This document shows, piece after piece, positions 10,849-21,727 of a stretch of DNA of 64,000 nucleotides. Position 1 is the first letter of the stretch. Each line of letters opens with the position of its first letter. The DNA is taken from assembly GCA_030280995.1 (NCBI GenBank), contig JASXTE010000007.1, positions 4,944,001 through 5,008,000 of the forward strand, in the 5' to 3' direction. Source of the stretch: Hemileia vastatrix. Its lineage: Eukaryota; Basidiomycota; Pucciniomycetes; Pucciniales; Zaghouaniaceae. Under the pieces are notes generated by a model that ran no database searches, was not told the origin of the DNA, and saw only the letters and a program-made list of their open reading frames with translations. A program made the translations under genes and the position numbers.

Positions 10849-11801
10849 TCAAATTTTTTCTTTTAATTTTTCTCGAACCAATCTTTTCATTTTCTCCAAA
10901 ACTACCCTTATCTCCTTCCTGCATTTATCAAATACCTCCTCCTCTCCTACCGGAACCACCTCTCCAATCTCCAAGAGCTCCTCCGCCACGTCGAAAGAAG
11001 CAGCGTCAATAATAGCGTCGACCTCCCCACATAGTTCTTCCGCGAACCTTACTCGTCGACCTTGACGAGGTTTCTTCGACCACACCTGGTCCAGGGTGTC
11101 TTCGGGCTCTTCAACCACTTCCGTGGCTGGAGGGTTTGCCTCAGTTGGTATAACCGGCGCAGGCTCCGCAATCGGCTCTTCCAGGTTATTCGATGTCTAA
11201 AACACGACTCATCAGTAACTTCATCCTTTGAAATAAAACAATTAAAACTTACCTCGAAGATAGGATCAGGCTCCAGAAATAACCTGGGCGCCACTTCGAC
11301 TTCTACCTCTCTCTCTTCCTCATCGTCCTCGATGACCACCCGACGTTTGTTGGGTGCCCGCCCTGGAACAGGGACTTCATCTTCATCCTCCTCCACCAAT
11401 TCATCAACCTCTTCCTCGACACCTCGCTTCGAACTCGTGGCCTGGGTTACCCAGGTTGAGATCTCGTTGTTCATCTCCTTATCATTTTCCCCCACCGATT
11501 GTTCATCTTCGATCGAGACATCCCAAATGTCTTCGACCACCTCTTTGGTCTTTGGAACTACCCAAAATTTTGTTTTTGTGAATCGTTTTTCGATTTCCGC
11601 GTTCTTCGTCAACGCATCGCATGCCACTCGCCGCCAACGGCAAAACTCGCATTTCTGGCGAGGGCCTCGAGTCGCCGTACTTTCGACACAGAAATATTCC
11701 ATGCTTTCACAAGCCGTGCAAGTCCGTGAAAACTGTCGTGTGATTATTCCCCCATCCGCTTTAGGGTGTGGAGGCGTGGGTGTGGGGGTAGGGCAGTTCA
11801 T
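10849..11801 (-). CDS. Spliced antisense gene with a Zn2Cys6-like cluster (element A)
   Basis: Two exons on the minus strand join exactly in frame: 11801-11253 and 11196-10849. The 56-nt intron has a GTAAGT donor at 11252, an ACTGAT branch-like site and TTTTAG ending at 11197. The product is 298 residues with no lesion. The chosen start is MNCPTPTPTP; an upstream in-frame ATG at 11846 would add 15 residues. Near the N-terminus six Cys are spaced C-x2-C-x6-C-x12-C-x2-C-x6-C, the fungal binuclear zinc cluster spacing. The basic half (CEFCRWRRVAC) is the second one, not the first. The middle is acidic (EEEVDELVEEDEDE), a basic patch KKPRQGRRVRF follows, and the end is a likely helix (KMKRLVREKLKEK). 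A nuclear or nucleic-acid-binding role is inferred. The gene is intact although the sense genes are broken. Confidence 0.85.
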
Positions 11802-11891
11802 TATAAAATAAATAATTGAGAGATGAGGGAAAAAAGTATTAGACAAGTGAAATTAGTGTGGGAAGATGGTTCAAGCTCAACGGAGTTCGCG

Positions 11892-11900
11892 TTTTTTATA
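11892..11900 (-). promoter_or_regulatory. Antisense TATA box
   Basis: On the minus strand GGGTATAAAAAACGCG lies about 92 nt upstream of the antisense ATG and just inside the 3' LTR edge. The leader after it is pyrimidine-rich, as is common before fungal start codons. Confidence 0.6.
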
Positions 11901-11910
11901 CCCAGGCATC

Positions 11911-12684
11911 TGTCACGTGCCACGTGACACTCGAGGCGAAATTAACTCAATAAATCAATAATATCGAGTCCTACATCTATACTCGAAGCGCAGAAAGCAA
12001 TTCTCCATAGCAACTGTGATTTTTCCTTTGTGTACTTACTATTTAACTGCGCTAGCCTAAACTCTAAATCTAAATTAGTCAATCTCCCAAAAGGGTACCT
12101 TAGTCCTTTTCAATAAGCGACGCACAGCGCTAGGATCAACGAAATAGTACAGTAGTAGTTTTTTATTAAAGTTTTGTTAATTAATTAAAAAGGGGTATAT
12201 TGAGCATGGACGGATATTTAGTGAAGAGGGTCTAAGTGTATGTTAGTAATGGTCAATGGAATGGGAATACTGCGATGGAAGGGAGGTCAATGCGAGGAGG
12301 AACGAAGGATATAAAAGGAGTTGGGTATTTGGTTCAATATTCCTTAGAATTAAATTATAATATCGTATTTACATTAATAGTGGAAAAACCTTAAAAGTTA
12401 AATCATTGTTATTGTATCTTTCTTTTACCTTCTCAATATTCATTTCTAAATCCTAAATCTTTGATTATTGAGCTTCCAACCCTTTGTGAGATTTTAAGAA
12501 TTATTATTACCTTGGAACTAGTTTATAATTCTTCTCGATCAAACCTCGAACCTATAATTATTACTTCGAGTGACCTTCGAATCATTTCCTCGAATCATTC
12601 CTCTGTACTTCGAAGAAGTTTCTAAAATCCCTCATCTCACTTACAGGAACATCCTCGACCTTGTGCGTAGGTCGTCCGGTGACA
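11911..12684 (+). repeat. A 3' LTR
   Basis: It is 774 bp and starts with the near-perfect palindrome TGTCACGTGCCACGTGACA, which holds two CACGTG E-boxes. The 5' LTR copy has lost both boxes by transitions. It ends GTGACA, followed by AGATC. Confidence 0.97.
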
Positions 12685-13281
12685 AGATCCTATGAATGTA
12701 GGATATTGTTGGAAAGGTCTGGAGTAGGAGAATCAGATAGAAATGGGGGATGCTTAGTCTTCTACATGTTTTTGTCTCTTTAGTTTCGATTAGAAGGGTC
12801 TTTTTTATAATTAACTACCATTATTTATATTTTTCATTTCTCAACAAAATTAAATAATTTTATAATACCCTTATAACATTTATATTTTTCATAACACTTT
12901 TGAAATACAACACAACAATTATATTTTCATCACATATAGGGTATCATTGGAAAGGTCTCCATCTCAGGGACTTGTTTTTTATTGTTAACTCATTTAAAAT
13001 AAAATCTTTATAAAAACATATAAGTCTATCTTTTCAGATCTTTCACTGGTACACCTTAATTGTTGTCAACAGTATTTCTTTTTCAACAGCTGCTATTTCT
13101 AAATCTCAATAAGTGTTTATAAATCAGAGTTTCATATATTTCAATCAATTTAAGTAGAATAGTGAACTTAGTTATTTGAACAACCCTTATTTTACTTATA
13201 AGGACAGGGTTTACTTTGGTTTATCCAACTCCTTCAGATTCTGCTTACAGCAAGGCGACTGTAAGAGTCTACCTACATATT

Positions 13282-13297
13282 TGGTGCCCAATGTGGG
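13282..13297 (+). promoter_or_regulatory. tRNA primer-binding site of C
   Basis: TGGTGCCCAATGTGGG begins 5 bp after the LTR end. It differs by one base from the B site at 21553. It would pair with a tRNA 3' end, most like tRNA-Lys by analogy with the retroviral Lys1,2 site; the tRNA identity is an inference. Confidence 0.65.
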
Positions 13298-13455
13298 ATT
13301 TGAAATCTCTAGCTTTTTCTAGGACTTATTTGGATCTAGGAATTTCTTATCCCGCAAGAGGCTTATTCTTTAGAACTCTTTTTGAATTTTTTCTCCTAGC
13401 CTGAAAGAGGCTTGTTTATTTATAACGGTTTAAATTCTTTTCTTATTTTATTGGG

Positions 13456-15978
13456 ATGTCTTCTGCTGCTTCTTCTGGTTCCTCTCTTCTTCTAACTCCT
13501 TCTGTTAGGATCATTTCTTAGGATGGCCAAAAGTTTAATGGGGAGGATGTTAAATGGTTTATTAGCAGATATGAAGCTGCTGCTGCTGTTGATGGTGCTT
13601 CTCATGTGGACATGGTGAAGCAGATTAGGTTTTTTATTGCTGATAGGGAGGTGGAAAAAGAGGTCATTGCTATGCAGGCTTTTAAGGACAAGGATTGGTT
13701 GAGGTTGTCAAAGGCTATGGTTGATTGATGGAATGTTAGATTTACTATGTTGGACCTTAATAAAATTGTTGGTGATTGGCAGGCTAAGGGTGGAGTTTTT
13801 TCTATGGCTGATTTTAAAAATTTATGCATTCAATTTGATGAAGTGGTTGAATATCTGATTCTGGTGGACTAATTGGTTCATGAAAACCAGGCCAAGGATC
13901 TTTTCTGGTCAGCTTGAAGTAGAGATATTCAAATGGACATCTTGAAGGATCTTTCAAGAAAGGTTTTAATGAAGGAACTACCTATTGAAGAAAAAAAACT
14001 GCCAGCATTGGAGGTTATTAAGGAGAAAACTTAGGCCCATCTTAAATTACTGGCATTGGACAAGTATCAGGAGTCATGTACTCAATATGTCAGCAAGGTT
14101 AGTGAATTTTTGTCTGAAAATAATTATATTATGATCAAAGCTCAAGAGGCCAAGAAGGCTCAAATGGGACTGCCGATGACAAAATTTCAGGGTACTTTGG
14201 ACAACAAGATGGTCAATAACTTGGCTGATTTAACTTAACAATTAAAAATATTTGTCCAAGAGACTCAGAAGGCCAATAAGGCCCCAATTGCTTCTTTATT
14301 GACTTCAACATCTTATCAATCTAGAGCATATGAATGTCAAAATTATAATGGCAATGGAAATGGAGACTACTTCTCAGGCAATGGTAGGAATGGGAATGGT
14401 AATGGTGCTAATTGTTATAGAGGTGGCTATGATGAGCCAAAAGTGTGTTCCTATTGTAATAGGAGGGGGCACATAGCTGGAGTATGTTTTACTCTTGATA
14501 AAGACTTGGATGCTGGGAGAGTGTTATTTGATAGTAAAGTTTATAAATTTCCTGCTGGATTGTTCATCAAGCCCAGAAATGGACAAGCACCTTCTGATTT
14601 GGTTAGAAGAAATATGGTGGCTGAAAGAAGAGCCTGGTTTGAAGAATTGAAGGATGATGATGATAATTCCAATGGTGGAAAAAATGGTGATGGTAAAAGC
14701 GGTAGTAAAGCTGATAAAGGTAAAGAGAAAGAGGTCAGTAAGGCCACATTTTCAACTTCTTTTGGTGGTTTGGAGCTGGAAACGGTTGCCAGAGTGGAGG
14801 ACAACTGTATGACTGGCGAATATGATGTTGATGCTGCTACTAAAGCTAAAAGTAGCATCCATAGCCAACTAAAGGATAAACCTGTAAAGGCAATTAACAA
14901 GTCAAGACCTTACTCTAAGGACGAAATATATAAAATGCAGAAGGGGATGGCTGATATGGGGCCTCCTAGCTATGGAAAGTTTTATTTAAATGATAAGCCT
15001 ATGCCCAAAGATGATTTGGATTCTGAGGAGGACGTACCCTTAGAATCACTACCCAGACCAAGTTATAGAGGTCCCATCCCAATGGAGGGAGTAAGAAGGA
15101 CTAGTGATCAAGCAGTATTAGAGAAAGAAGCTGGTGATGGAGCTAGGTTTATCAGTAGTGAAGATGGGAATGTGTCTCCCCAAGAGGTGCCCAGGGCTAA
15201 GGTTGTTAAATCAAAAGTCCAGTATAAGAGTACAGTAGTATCTGGTCAAGAGAATGTGATGGACAATGTTTTAAATAGGGTGAATCAACTTCAGATCTCC
15301 TTATCTTTGGGGGAGCTTTTTACTATTAGTCTGGCACTTTCAGAGAAGCAGAAGAAGCATCTGTTGAGGCAACAGGTTTCTGCTGGAGAGGTGGAGTATA
15401 TTTGTGAAAATTCTGAGAAGTTTGGGTAGGATTTTGAAACACATTTTTCTTCTCCCCTGGGTTACCTGGTGTTAACTCTTAATGGTAAAGAGGTAAAGGC
15501 TTTGTTTGATTCAGGGTCTCAATTTAATTTGATTTCTTTAGAGCAAGCAACAATTATAGACTTGCCAATTAAAACTGGTACTGGGGAAAACCTCAGAGGT
15601 ATTGGAGTGCATGCAACAGAGCTGATGGGTACGGCTGATCATTTCAAATTAGGTATTTGTGGATCTATTGGTAAGGTTCACTTTTATGTGGACAGAGGGG
15701 AAGTTAAAACTGCTCTTTGTGGTTCTTTTTTAATTGATTTTGAGGCCCGTATTGGTTATCAAGCTGGAATGGGTATTAGTTTGGAGATAACTGGTGAAAA
15801 TATCAGGAGGTTACATATGCAGTTGGCACCTCCTGGAGATGCAGGTTGGGAGTCACCACCAGGGATCACTACTCTGTGTCAGTGTTGTACTTGCATAATG
15901 AAGTAGTGTATTAAATGGACGGCTTCTGGTGAATTATGTTTAGAGGGGAATTTCGGAGACCCTCATTTTTTGGGGTAG
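13456..15978 (+). pseudogene. gag-pro: C gag-pro, degenerate
   Basis: The reading frame starts at the ATG homologous to B's gag start and follows it throughout (FISRYEAAAAV, MVKQIRFFIADREVEKEV, LDKYQESCTQYVSKVSE). At least eight in-frame stops occur between 13520 and 14240, for example TAG in place of the Trp codon near 13520. A cleaner stretch runs 14299-15429 with a CCHC knuckle (CSYCNRRGHIAGVC). The aspartic protease motif DSGSQFNLIS is near 15510. The frame ends at TAG 15976-15978 just after the TTTTTTG slippery run. Too damaged to make Gag. Confidence 0.88.
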
Positions 15979-16047
15979 CACGGGCTGATCACTCTAATGT
16001 TGCAATCTCTCCCAAGGATGAGTTTCCAGATTGAAATAGGTCAGCTC
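15966..16047 (+). promoter_or_regulatory. Putative -1 frameshift element of C
   Basis: The heptamer T-TTT-TTG (15966-15972) is followed nine bases later by GGGCTGATC (15982-15990), which pairs with GGTCAGCTC (16039-16047). An inner stem (TTGCAATCT with AGATTGAAA) has one mismatch. The spacing is identical to B. Confidence 0.65.
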
Positions 16048-19000
16048 ACTTGGAGATAATTCAAGTGGATTCTCAATTATTTTCTGTTAATGATACGTTA
16101 AATTGTTATTATGTCTTCAAATTTTCAGTTTGTCTCACTTCTCTGTCAAGGTTTTTGATCACATTCAAGAATGGATCAAGAGGTAAGATGGGAAATATTA
16201 TGTTGAATAATAATTGGAATTTTTTATTTTCTGACCTTCAGAAAGAGGGTAAACTGCAATTATTTCACAAACTTCTATAAAAAATCTTAGTATAATTAAA
16301 ACACAAAAAAATAATTTTTTTGATAATTTGATTCTGGTCCTTGAGCAAGAGGATAAACAGCCAACTTTTTTTACTGGTGATTTTATGATGGATAAGGGAA
16401 TTAAAGGTGTTGGAAAAATTGTTGATAAACTAGATTAGGGAAAAGAGAAAAGGGTTAAATTTAAAAATGAAATAAAATATTTTTCTACTTATATTGATTC
16501 TGATTCTGACAATGAAGTGAATTCCTTTGGTGAAATTTTCAATGGCAATACCAAAATAAATAATTTACCCCAAGTTTATGTAGATGTGGAGGCAGAAAAA
16601 TATAAGAAGGTAGCAAATAAAATCCAACCGATTAATGAACCACTACCTGCTGAATTAAATCCACCTTTGAGAAGACCAAAGCTATCAAGAGATCCTTATG
16701 AATGTCCCTTGGTGAAGTATCCCCTCAAATGTTCTGAAAGTCAAGAATCACTTTTGATAAATTAGGTGTTTCTAATTTTGGACCTGATGGTTGGTGGTCT
16801 GGAGAAGAGAAGAAGTTGTTGTTGGATGTGATGGTCAAGCGAGAGAAGGCCATTTCACTTGTAGAAGAGGAGAGGGGTGTTTTGAAGCATTCCTATGGGA
16901 GCCTTACAAGATTCCTGTAGTATGTCATGAACTGTGGAAGCAAAACCCAATCCCAATTCTGGCTGCATTAAAAGAAGTTTATGTCAAAGTTGTCAGAGAA
17001 CGGATCTGCACTGGACTGCATGAGCAATAATCATCAAGTTATTCTAGTCCGGTATTTTGTATCAAGAAACCAAATGGCAAACTTAGATTAGTTCATGATC
17101 TCAGGGAATTAAATAGGGTTACAATAAAGGATGCTGGTATACCACCTAGTGCTTATTAGTTTGTGGAAGTGTTTTCTGGGAGAGTGTGTTATGGTTTAGG
17201 AAATATTATCCAGGGATATGATGAGAGAGAGTTGCATCCAGACTCTAGGCCTCTCACTACTTTTGATACACCGCTAGGACAATTGCAATTGACAAGATTA
17301 CCTCAAGGAGCAACAAATTCAGTTTCTGTTTATCAAGCTCAGATGGCTTGGAATCTTTATTGACAATGGAGGAATTAAAGGACCTTCAACAGATTACAAT
17401 AATGAAGTGTTGGAGGAGAACCCTGGAATATGAAAATTCATCTGGGAGTATGCAATCACTTTAGAGAGTATCTTGTTTAGAATTGAAGAATCTGGTTTAA
17501 CTATTTCAGGTTCAAAATTTTCATGTTTTGTGCCAGCTTTAGAGATTTTAGGTCATGTGGTATGTAGAGAGGGTAGGATTATGTCCAAGAAGAAAGTGAA
17601 AAAAATTAAGTCCTGGCCAAGACCCAAGAATACAACCAAAGTTAGGGAGTTTTTAGGCCTATGTGTTTATGTTTGAATGTTTATCAACAACTTTTCTTCA
17701 TTTGCAGCTCTGTTGAGAAGGTTGACAAGAAAATCTGCAGACTGGGAGTGGGATGAAGAAAGTGAAAGGGCGTTTGAGAGATTGAAGAAGGTTGTGGTGA
17801 AGGATTTAGTCCTGCACAAGTTAGATTATGGAAAAGATGCTGGTAGGATTTATTTAGCAGTTGACTCAAGTCAGGTTTCTGCTGCCTGGGCAGTTTTGTC
17901 TCAGATGGATAAAACTGGATACATTAGGCCAGTTAGGTATGAATCTGTGGTATTCACTGAAGTCAAATCAAGATATTTTTGGCCAAAATTGGAACTGTGT
18001 GGAGTGGAAAAATTTTTAAAGAAACTTCAAAATGTTTTGTGGGGCCAACATTTCAAATTGTAAGAGGATGCGAAATCTTTAATTCAAATGATTAATTCCC
18101 CAAGTTTAACAAATGTACCTATGACTAGATGGGTAACATTCATTCAACATTTTTCTTTTGACTTAGTTCATAAGCCTGGAAAAACGTTTACTATGCCAGA
18201 TGGTTTGTCAAGGAGACCACCCACTGAAGATGATTCAGACTCAGAAGAGTTCAATGAAGATATACCTTTGATTAAAGCCAGCACTAAAGGAGCTGAAGAC
18301 TTTCCATACCTCCCCCATGAGGTTAAACTGGAAGGACTATTGTGTTTAGATGACTGTGATGATGACCTCCACCAAGAGGATAAACTGGAAAATTATTTTT
18401 ATGTTGATAAAATTGAAGAAATTGGTGTGAATAAATTTGGTAAAAAAGTGGTAGAAGAAGATGTTGTGTATATAGATGAAGATGGATTGGTAGTTTGGGA
18501 TAGTAGTAGGTTAAGGAAGGGTGTATATTTTGGAGAATTAGAAACTTTGGTTAAAAAGGGTGAAGAAGAGCAAGAGGTATTTTTGAATTTGGTTTCTAAG
18601 AGGTCAAAAGGTTCAGATGAAGAAAATCAACATAGCTCAATCAAGAAACAAATTTGTGGCCAACATTTATTGGTTTATTCATGTGCAGGTGATATTGGTG
18701 ATAGAGAATTGCCCATTGATATTATATTAATTGCTTTTAAAGATGGGTTCTGGGGTCAGACTGGTTTTTATTTGTTGTTGGTCAAATATTTAGGCCAGAA
18801 GACTTTGAATCTGATGAATGGGTGGCTACAAAAAGGAAGTCATCTACGTTTTACTTGTCTGGTCGAAAATTAATGAAAAGGAGGTATCCAAATCCTCAAG
18901 TAGTTTTAACTCAAAAAAAAGGGCAAGAATTAGTTTTAAAGTCACTGCATGAAGATCTTGGGCATAGAGGCGTTGTAGAAATGTTTGGAAGAATTGCTGA

Positions 19001-20007
19001 TCATTTTTGGTGGCCAGGCATGAAGATGGCTGTTAAACAGTGGGTTCAGTCATGCAAAGAATGTCAAAGAAGAAGTTATTTAAGGCCAAAAGAACCTGGA
19101 CACGCTACTGGTGAAAATACTCTCTTTGGAAGGGTTAGCTTGGATGCGGTTCATATTAAGGAGGGACGGTATAAATATTTAATTGTAGCCAGAGATGATT
19201 TATCTGATTGGGTAGAGGCAGTGCCTCTTATTAATTTGACTGCCAAAAATGTGGCAGAATTTATTTTTAAAAATTGGGTGTATGATATGGAGTTATGAAA
19301 TTAGTAACACTAGATGGAGGTCCTGAGTTTGGGACAGAGTTTACAGTAGCTATATCAAAAGCTGGGTCAAAGGTTAGGGTAGAAACCCCTTATTATCCTG
19401 AAGCTGAAGGTATGGTTGAAAGAGGGAATCAATTTATTAAGGATGCTTTAGTCAAAATGTGTGGGTCAAGTGCTGAAAAGTGGAGGCATTATTTAACTTT
19501 ATTTTATTTGCTGATCAAATTACTGCCAAAAGTACAACTGGATTTTCACCCTATGAACTTGTTTTTGGAAAGAAAGCAGTTTTACTGATTGATTTGGAAG
19601 CTTAATCATATCTTGGAGCTGATTGGGACACAGTCAAGACTACTGAAGAGTTATTATGTGCAAGAATGATGCAGCTAGAAAAGAAAGAAGAGTACTTAGA
19701 AAAGGCATATTCGCGGATGATGAAGATCCAAAATCATTCAGTAAGATATTGGCATGAGAGGTTAGAACATTGACTTAGAAAACCTTTGAAAACTTGAGAT
19801 ATGGTTTTGTTCTATAATAGGAGTTTGGAGAGCCAATGGGGCAAGATATTTGCAGATAGGTGGAATGGACCATATAAAGTCAAGGAACAAGTATCTAGAA
19901 GATTGTATGTTTTGGAAGAGTTGGATGGAGTGGTACTAAAAAAGAGGGTAGCCACCAATCAAGTTAAGAGGTTCTATCCTAGAGGTACTACAAGAACAGA
20001 AGTTTAA
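15979..20007 (+). pseudogene. pol: C pol: RT-RNase H-integrase, degenerate
   Basis: Fragments follow B's pol in order: the pre-RT spacer (KFKNEIKYFS), RT (YSSPVFCIKKPNGKLR, RELNRVTIKDAG, TRLPQGATNSVSVYQAQMAW), RNase H-type region (RIYLAVDSSQVSA, HKPGKTFTMPDGLSRR), HHCC (LGHRGVVEMF, CKECQRRS) and integrase core (LDGGPEFGTEF, YYPEAEGMVERGN). About 36 bp are missing at the RT active site (near 17355), and the remaining motif reads FIDN instead of FIDD. Multiple stops and frameshifts are present. Two in-frame mini-hairpins lie at 18309-18331 and 18366-18388. Confidence 0.9.
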
Positions 20008-20240
20008 CTCCGGAATGAGGATAAACTACTTTCTTATTAAAAAATATTACTGTTGTTTTACTATGGTATGGGAGACAAAACCGTTAAAATTTTATGACAT
20101 TTATGAAGAAATTTTTTTGAAAATTCTTAAAACTCTTAAAAGTGACAAAAATTATGGGGAAGATATATGTTGGGTTGATAAATTATTTATTGGTAGAAGC
20201 ATTCACAGGGGAACCTTCTGATTAAATATTGGAAAGTTTG

Positions 20241-20281
20241 GGGGTAATTGATGGACTGGCTGCTCTATACACAATTACCCC
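20241..20281 (+). other. Conserved 3' hairpin of C (GGGGTAATTG)
   Basis: GGGGTAATTG (20241-20250) pairs perfectly with CAATTACCCC (20272-20281). The same hairpin is in B and, with a compensatory change, in G. From 20008 to 20390 there is no gene; a mini-hairpin copy is at 20348-20370. Confidence 0.7.
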
Positions 20282-20390
20282 ACAATGTTTGTTACCAATT
20301 TTTCCCTGTTTCTAGTTGAATCCTGGCTTTGTTTTTTATCTATAGGAAGTCCACTTAGACTATAAACTGGAAAAAATGAAAAGACACCGC

Positions 20391-21548
20391 TGTGGTAGCC
20401 TAAAGTTTAGTACAGCACCTAAATATGTAAATGGAGTTATTACGGCATGCAAGATTGGCGTTATTATTTTTTATAAAAGGTTTTTATTTAATTTATTGGA
20501 GTTTTAAATATGAAGAAATTGGTCACAAGCGAATGCCTACACGAAAACAATTTATTTTACGGAGAAAACTTATTTTTACGGTCTAAAAAATTTATAAGTA
20601 TTAAGTCGAGTCACTCAAGAACCTTGGGAAATTTTCCCAGAATTTTTACTATTTTTCTTAAATTTTTAAATGAATTTTAAAGTTTTATAGAAATATTTAC
20701 GTTTTCAAAAATTACTTAACTTTGATGAATTTTCACGGGGTAATTAGAGCTGCGCAGACTACGAAAATTAGTTTGGTATGTAAAGGGGAAGTAGCTCTAT
20801 TATGTGTAATTTTTCTAGATTTTTTATTATGGTTTTAAGGTTCTAAATTGAGTCCGGAAGTCCGGACGGACTCTGTTTCGACTCCGTACGGACTCCGTAC
20901 GGACTCCGCTTTGACTCCATACGGACTCCGTACGGACTCCGTTCCGGCTCCGGATTGACTCTGGAAGAGCTCTGGAGGGGAAAATTTAGGCACGTGACTA
21001 GGAATACTTAAGCGCTTCTCAAAATCGAAATTGAGAGGGGGGACACATCATACAGCTTAATCATTAACTACCACAGTCTCATATTTTATTACTCAACAAA
21101 TTAAATAAATTTGTAATACCCTTATAACTTTATATTTTTTTATATACTTAACATTTTAGAAATACTATTCAACAATTTAAATCACACTTCAAAACAGGGT
21201 ATCTTTAGAAAGGTCTTCATCGCTGGGACTTGATTATTGCTGTCTCATAAAAATTCAAATCATTATAAAAACATAAAAGTCAATCTTTTCAGATCTTTCA
21301 CTGGTACACCTTAATTGTTGTTATCAGTATTTCTTTCCTCAACAGCTACTTTCATTAAATCTCAATAAGCGTTAATTATTTTAGAGTTTCATCATTTTCA
21401 TCAATCAGATCCAAGTAGATTGGTTAGCTTAGTGATTTAGAATTCCCATTTTGTTATTTTTATTGGAAGGATGGGGTTTTCAGCTAAATCCACATATCTC
21501 CTCCGGATTCTGCTTACAGCAAGGCAACTGTAAGAGTTTACCTTACCA
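20391..21548 (+). repeat. B 5' LTR
   Basis: It is 1158 bp; the 3' copy is 33 bp shorter because of a tandem repeat difference at 20850-20970. The first ~640 bp (U3) are unlike the C LTR, whereas the last ~500 bp are clearly related to it. Confidence 0.92.
20850..20970 (+). repeat. GC-rich 11-bp tandem repeat in B U3
   Basis: Units of GGACTCCGTAC and variants repeat about nine times here and fewer times in the 3' LTR (31920-31995). This is a CpG-dense island in otherwise AT-rich DNA. Confidence 0.75.
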
Positions 21549-21552
21549 TAGT

Positions 21553-21574
21553 TGGTGCCCAACGTGGGGTTCGA
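21553..21574 (+). promoter_or_regulatory. tRNA primer-binding site of B
   Basis: TGGTGCCCAACGTGGGG followed by TTCGA matches the complement of a tRNA acceptor end and T-loop. It lies 4 bp after the LTR. tRNA-Lys is the most likely primer (inference). Confidence 0.75.
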
Positions 21575-21727
21575 TTTCTCTAGCTTTCTTTAAAAGACTT
21601 ACTTGGATCAAGAACGTTATTAGCCTGCAAGAGGCTTATTTTCTGGTACTCTAATTGGATTTTTGTTATTGGCCTGCAAGAGGCTTGTTATTTTATCGAT
21701 TGTTAACGCTTTTCATTACTTATTGGG

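Larger units (their letters stand above)
4204..12684 (+). mobile_element. Element A: complete chromodomain Ty3/gypsy retrotransposon
   Basis: Two 774-bp LTRs (4204-4977 and 11911-12684) differ at only about 5 positions. The element is flanked by AGATC (4199-4203 and 12685-12689). The unfilled site, with a single AGATC, is in the other C LTR at 35101-35105. It carries gag, PR, RT, RNase H, integrase and chromodomain in the sense direction and an intron-bearing gene in the antisense direction. It is the youngest large insertion by LTR identity. Confidence 0.97.
3654..13277 (+). repeat. C 5' LTR, interrupted by element A
   Basis: LTR sequence occupies 3654-4203 and 12690-13277, about 1.14 kb after A and one target copy are removed. 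The 3' copy at 34525-35693 is 1.17 kb and keeps the uninterrupted join at 35101. The R-U5 part ('cttttcagatctttcactgg', 'acaccttaattgttgt') is close to that of B; the U3 part is not. Confidence 0.85.

Noticed and set aside
11062..11811. 249-codon plus-strand frame opposite the antisense gene
   Set aside because: It is a Ser/Arg-rich mirror of the spliced gene; the minus strand has the TATA box, intron and Cys cluster.
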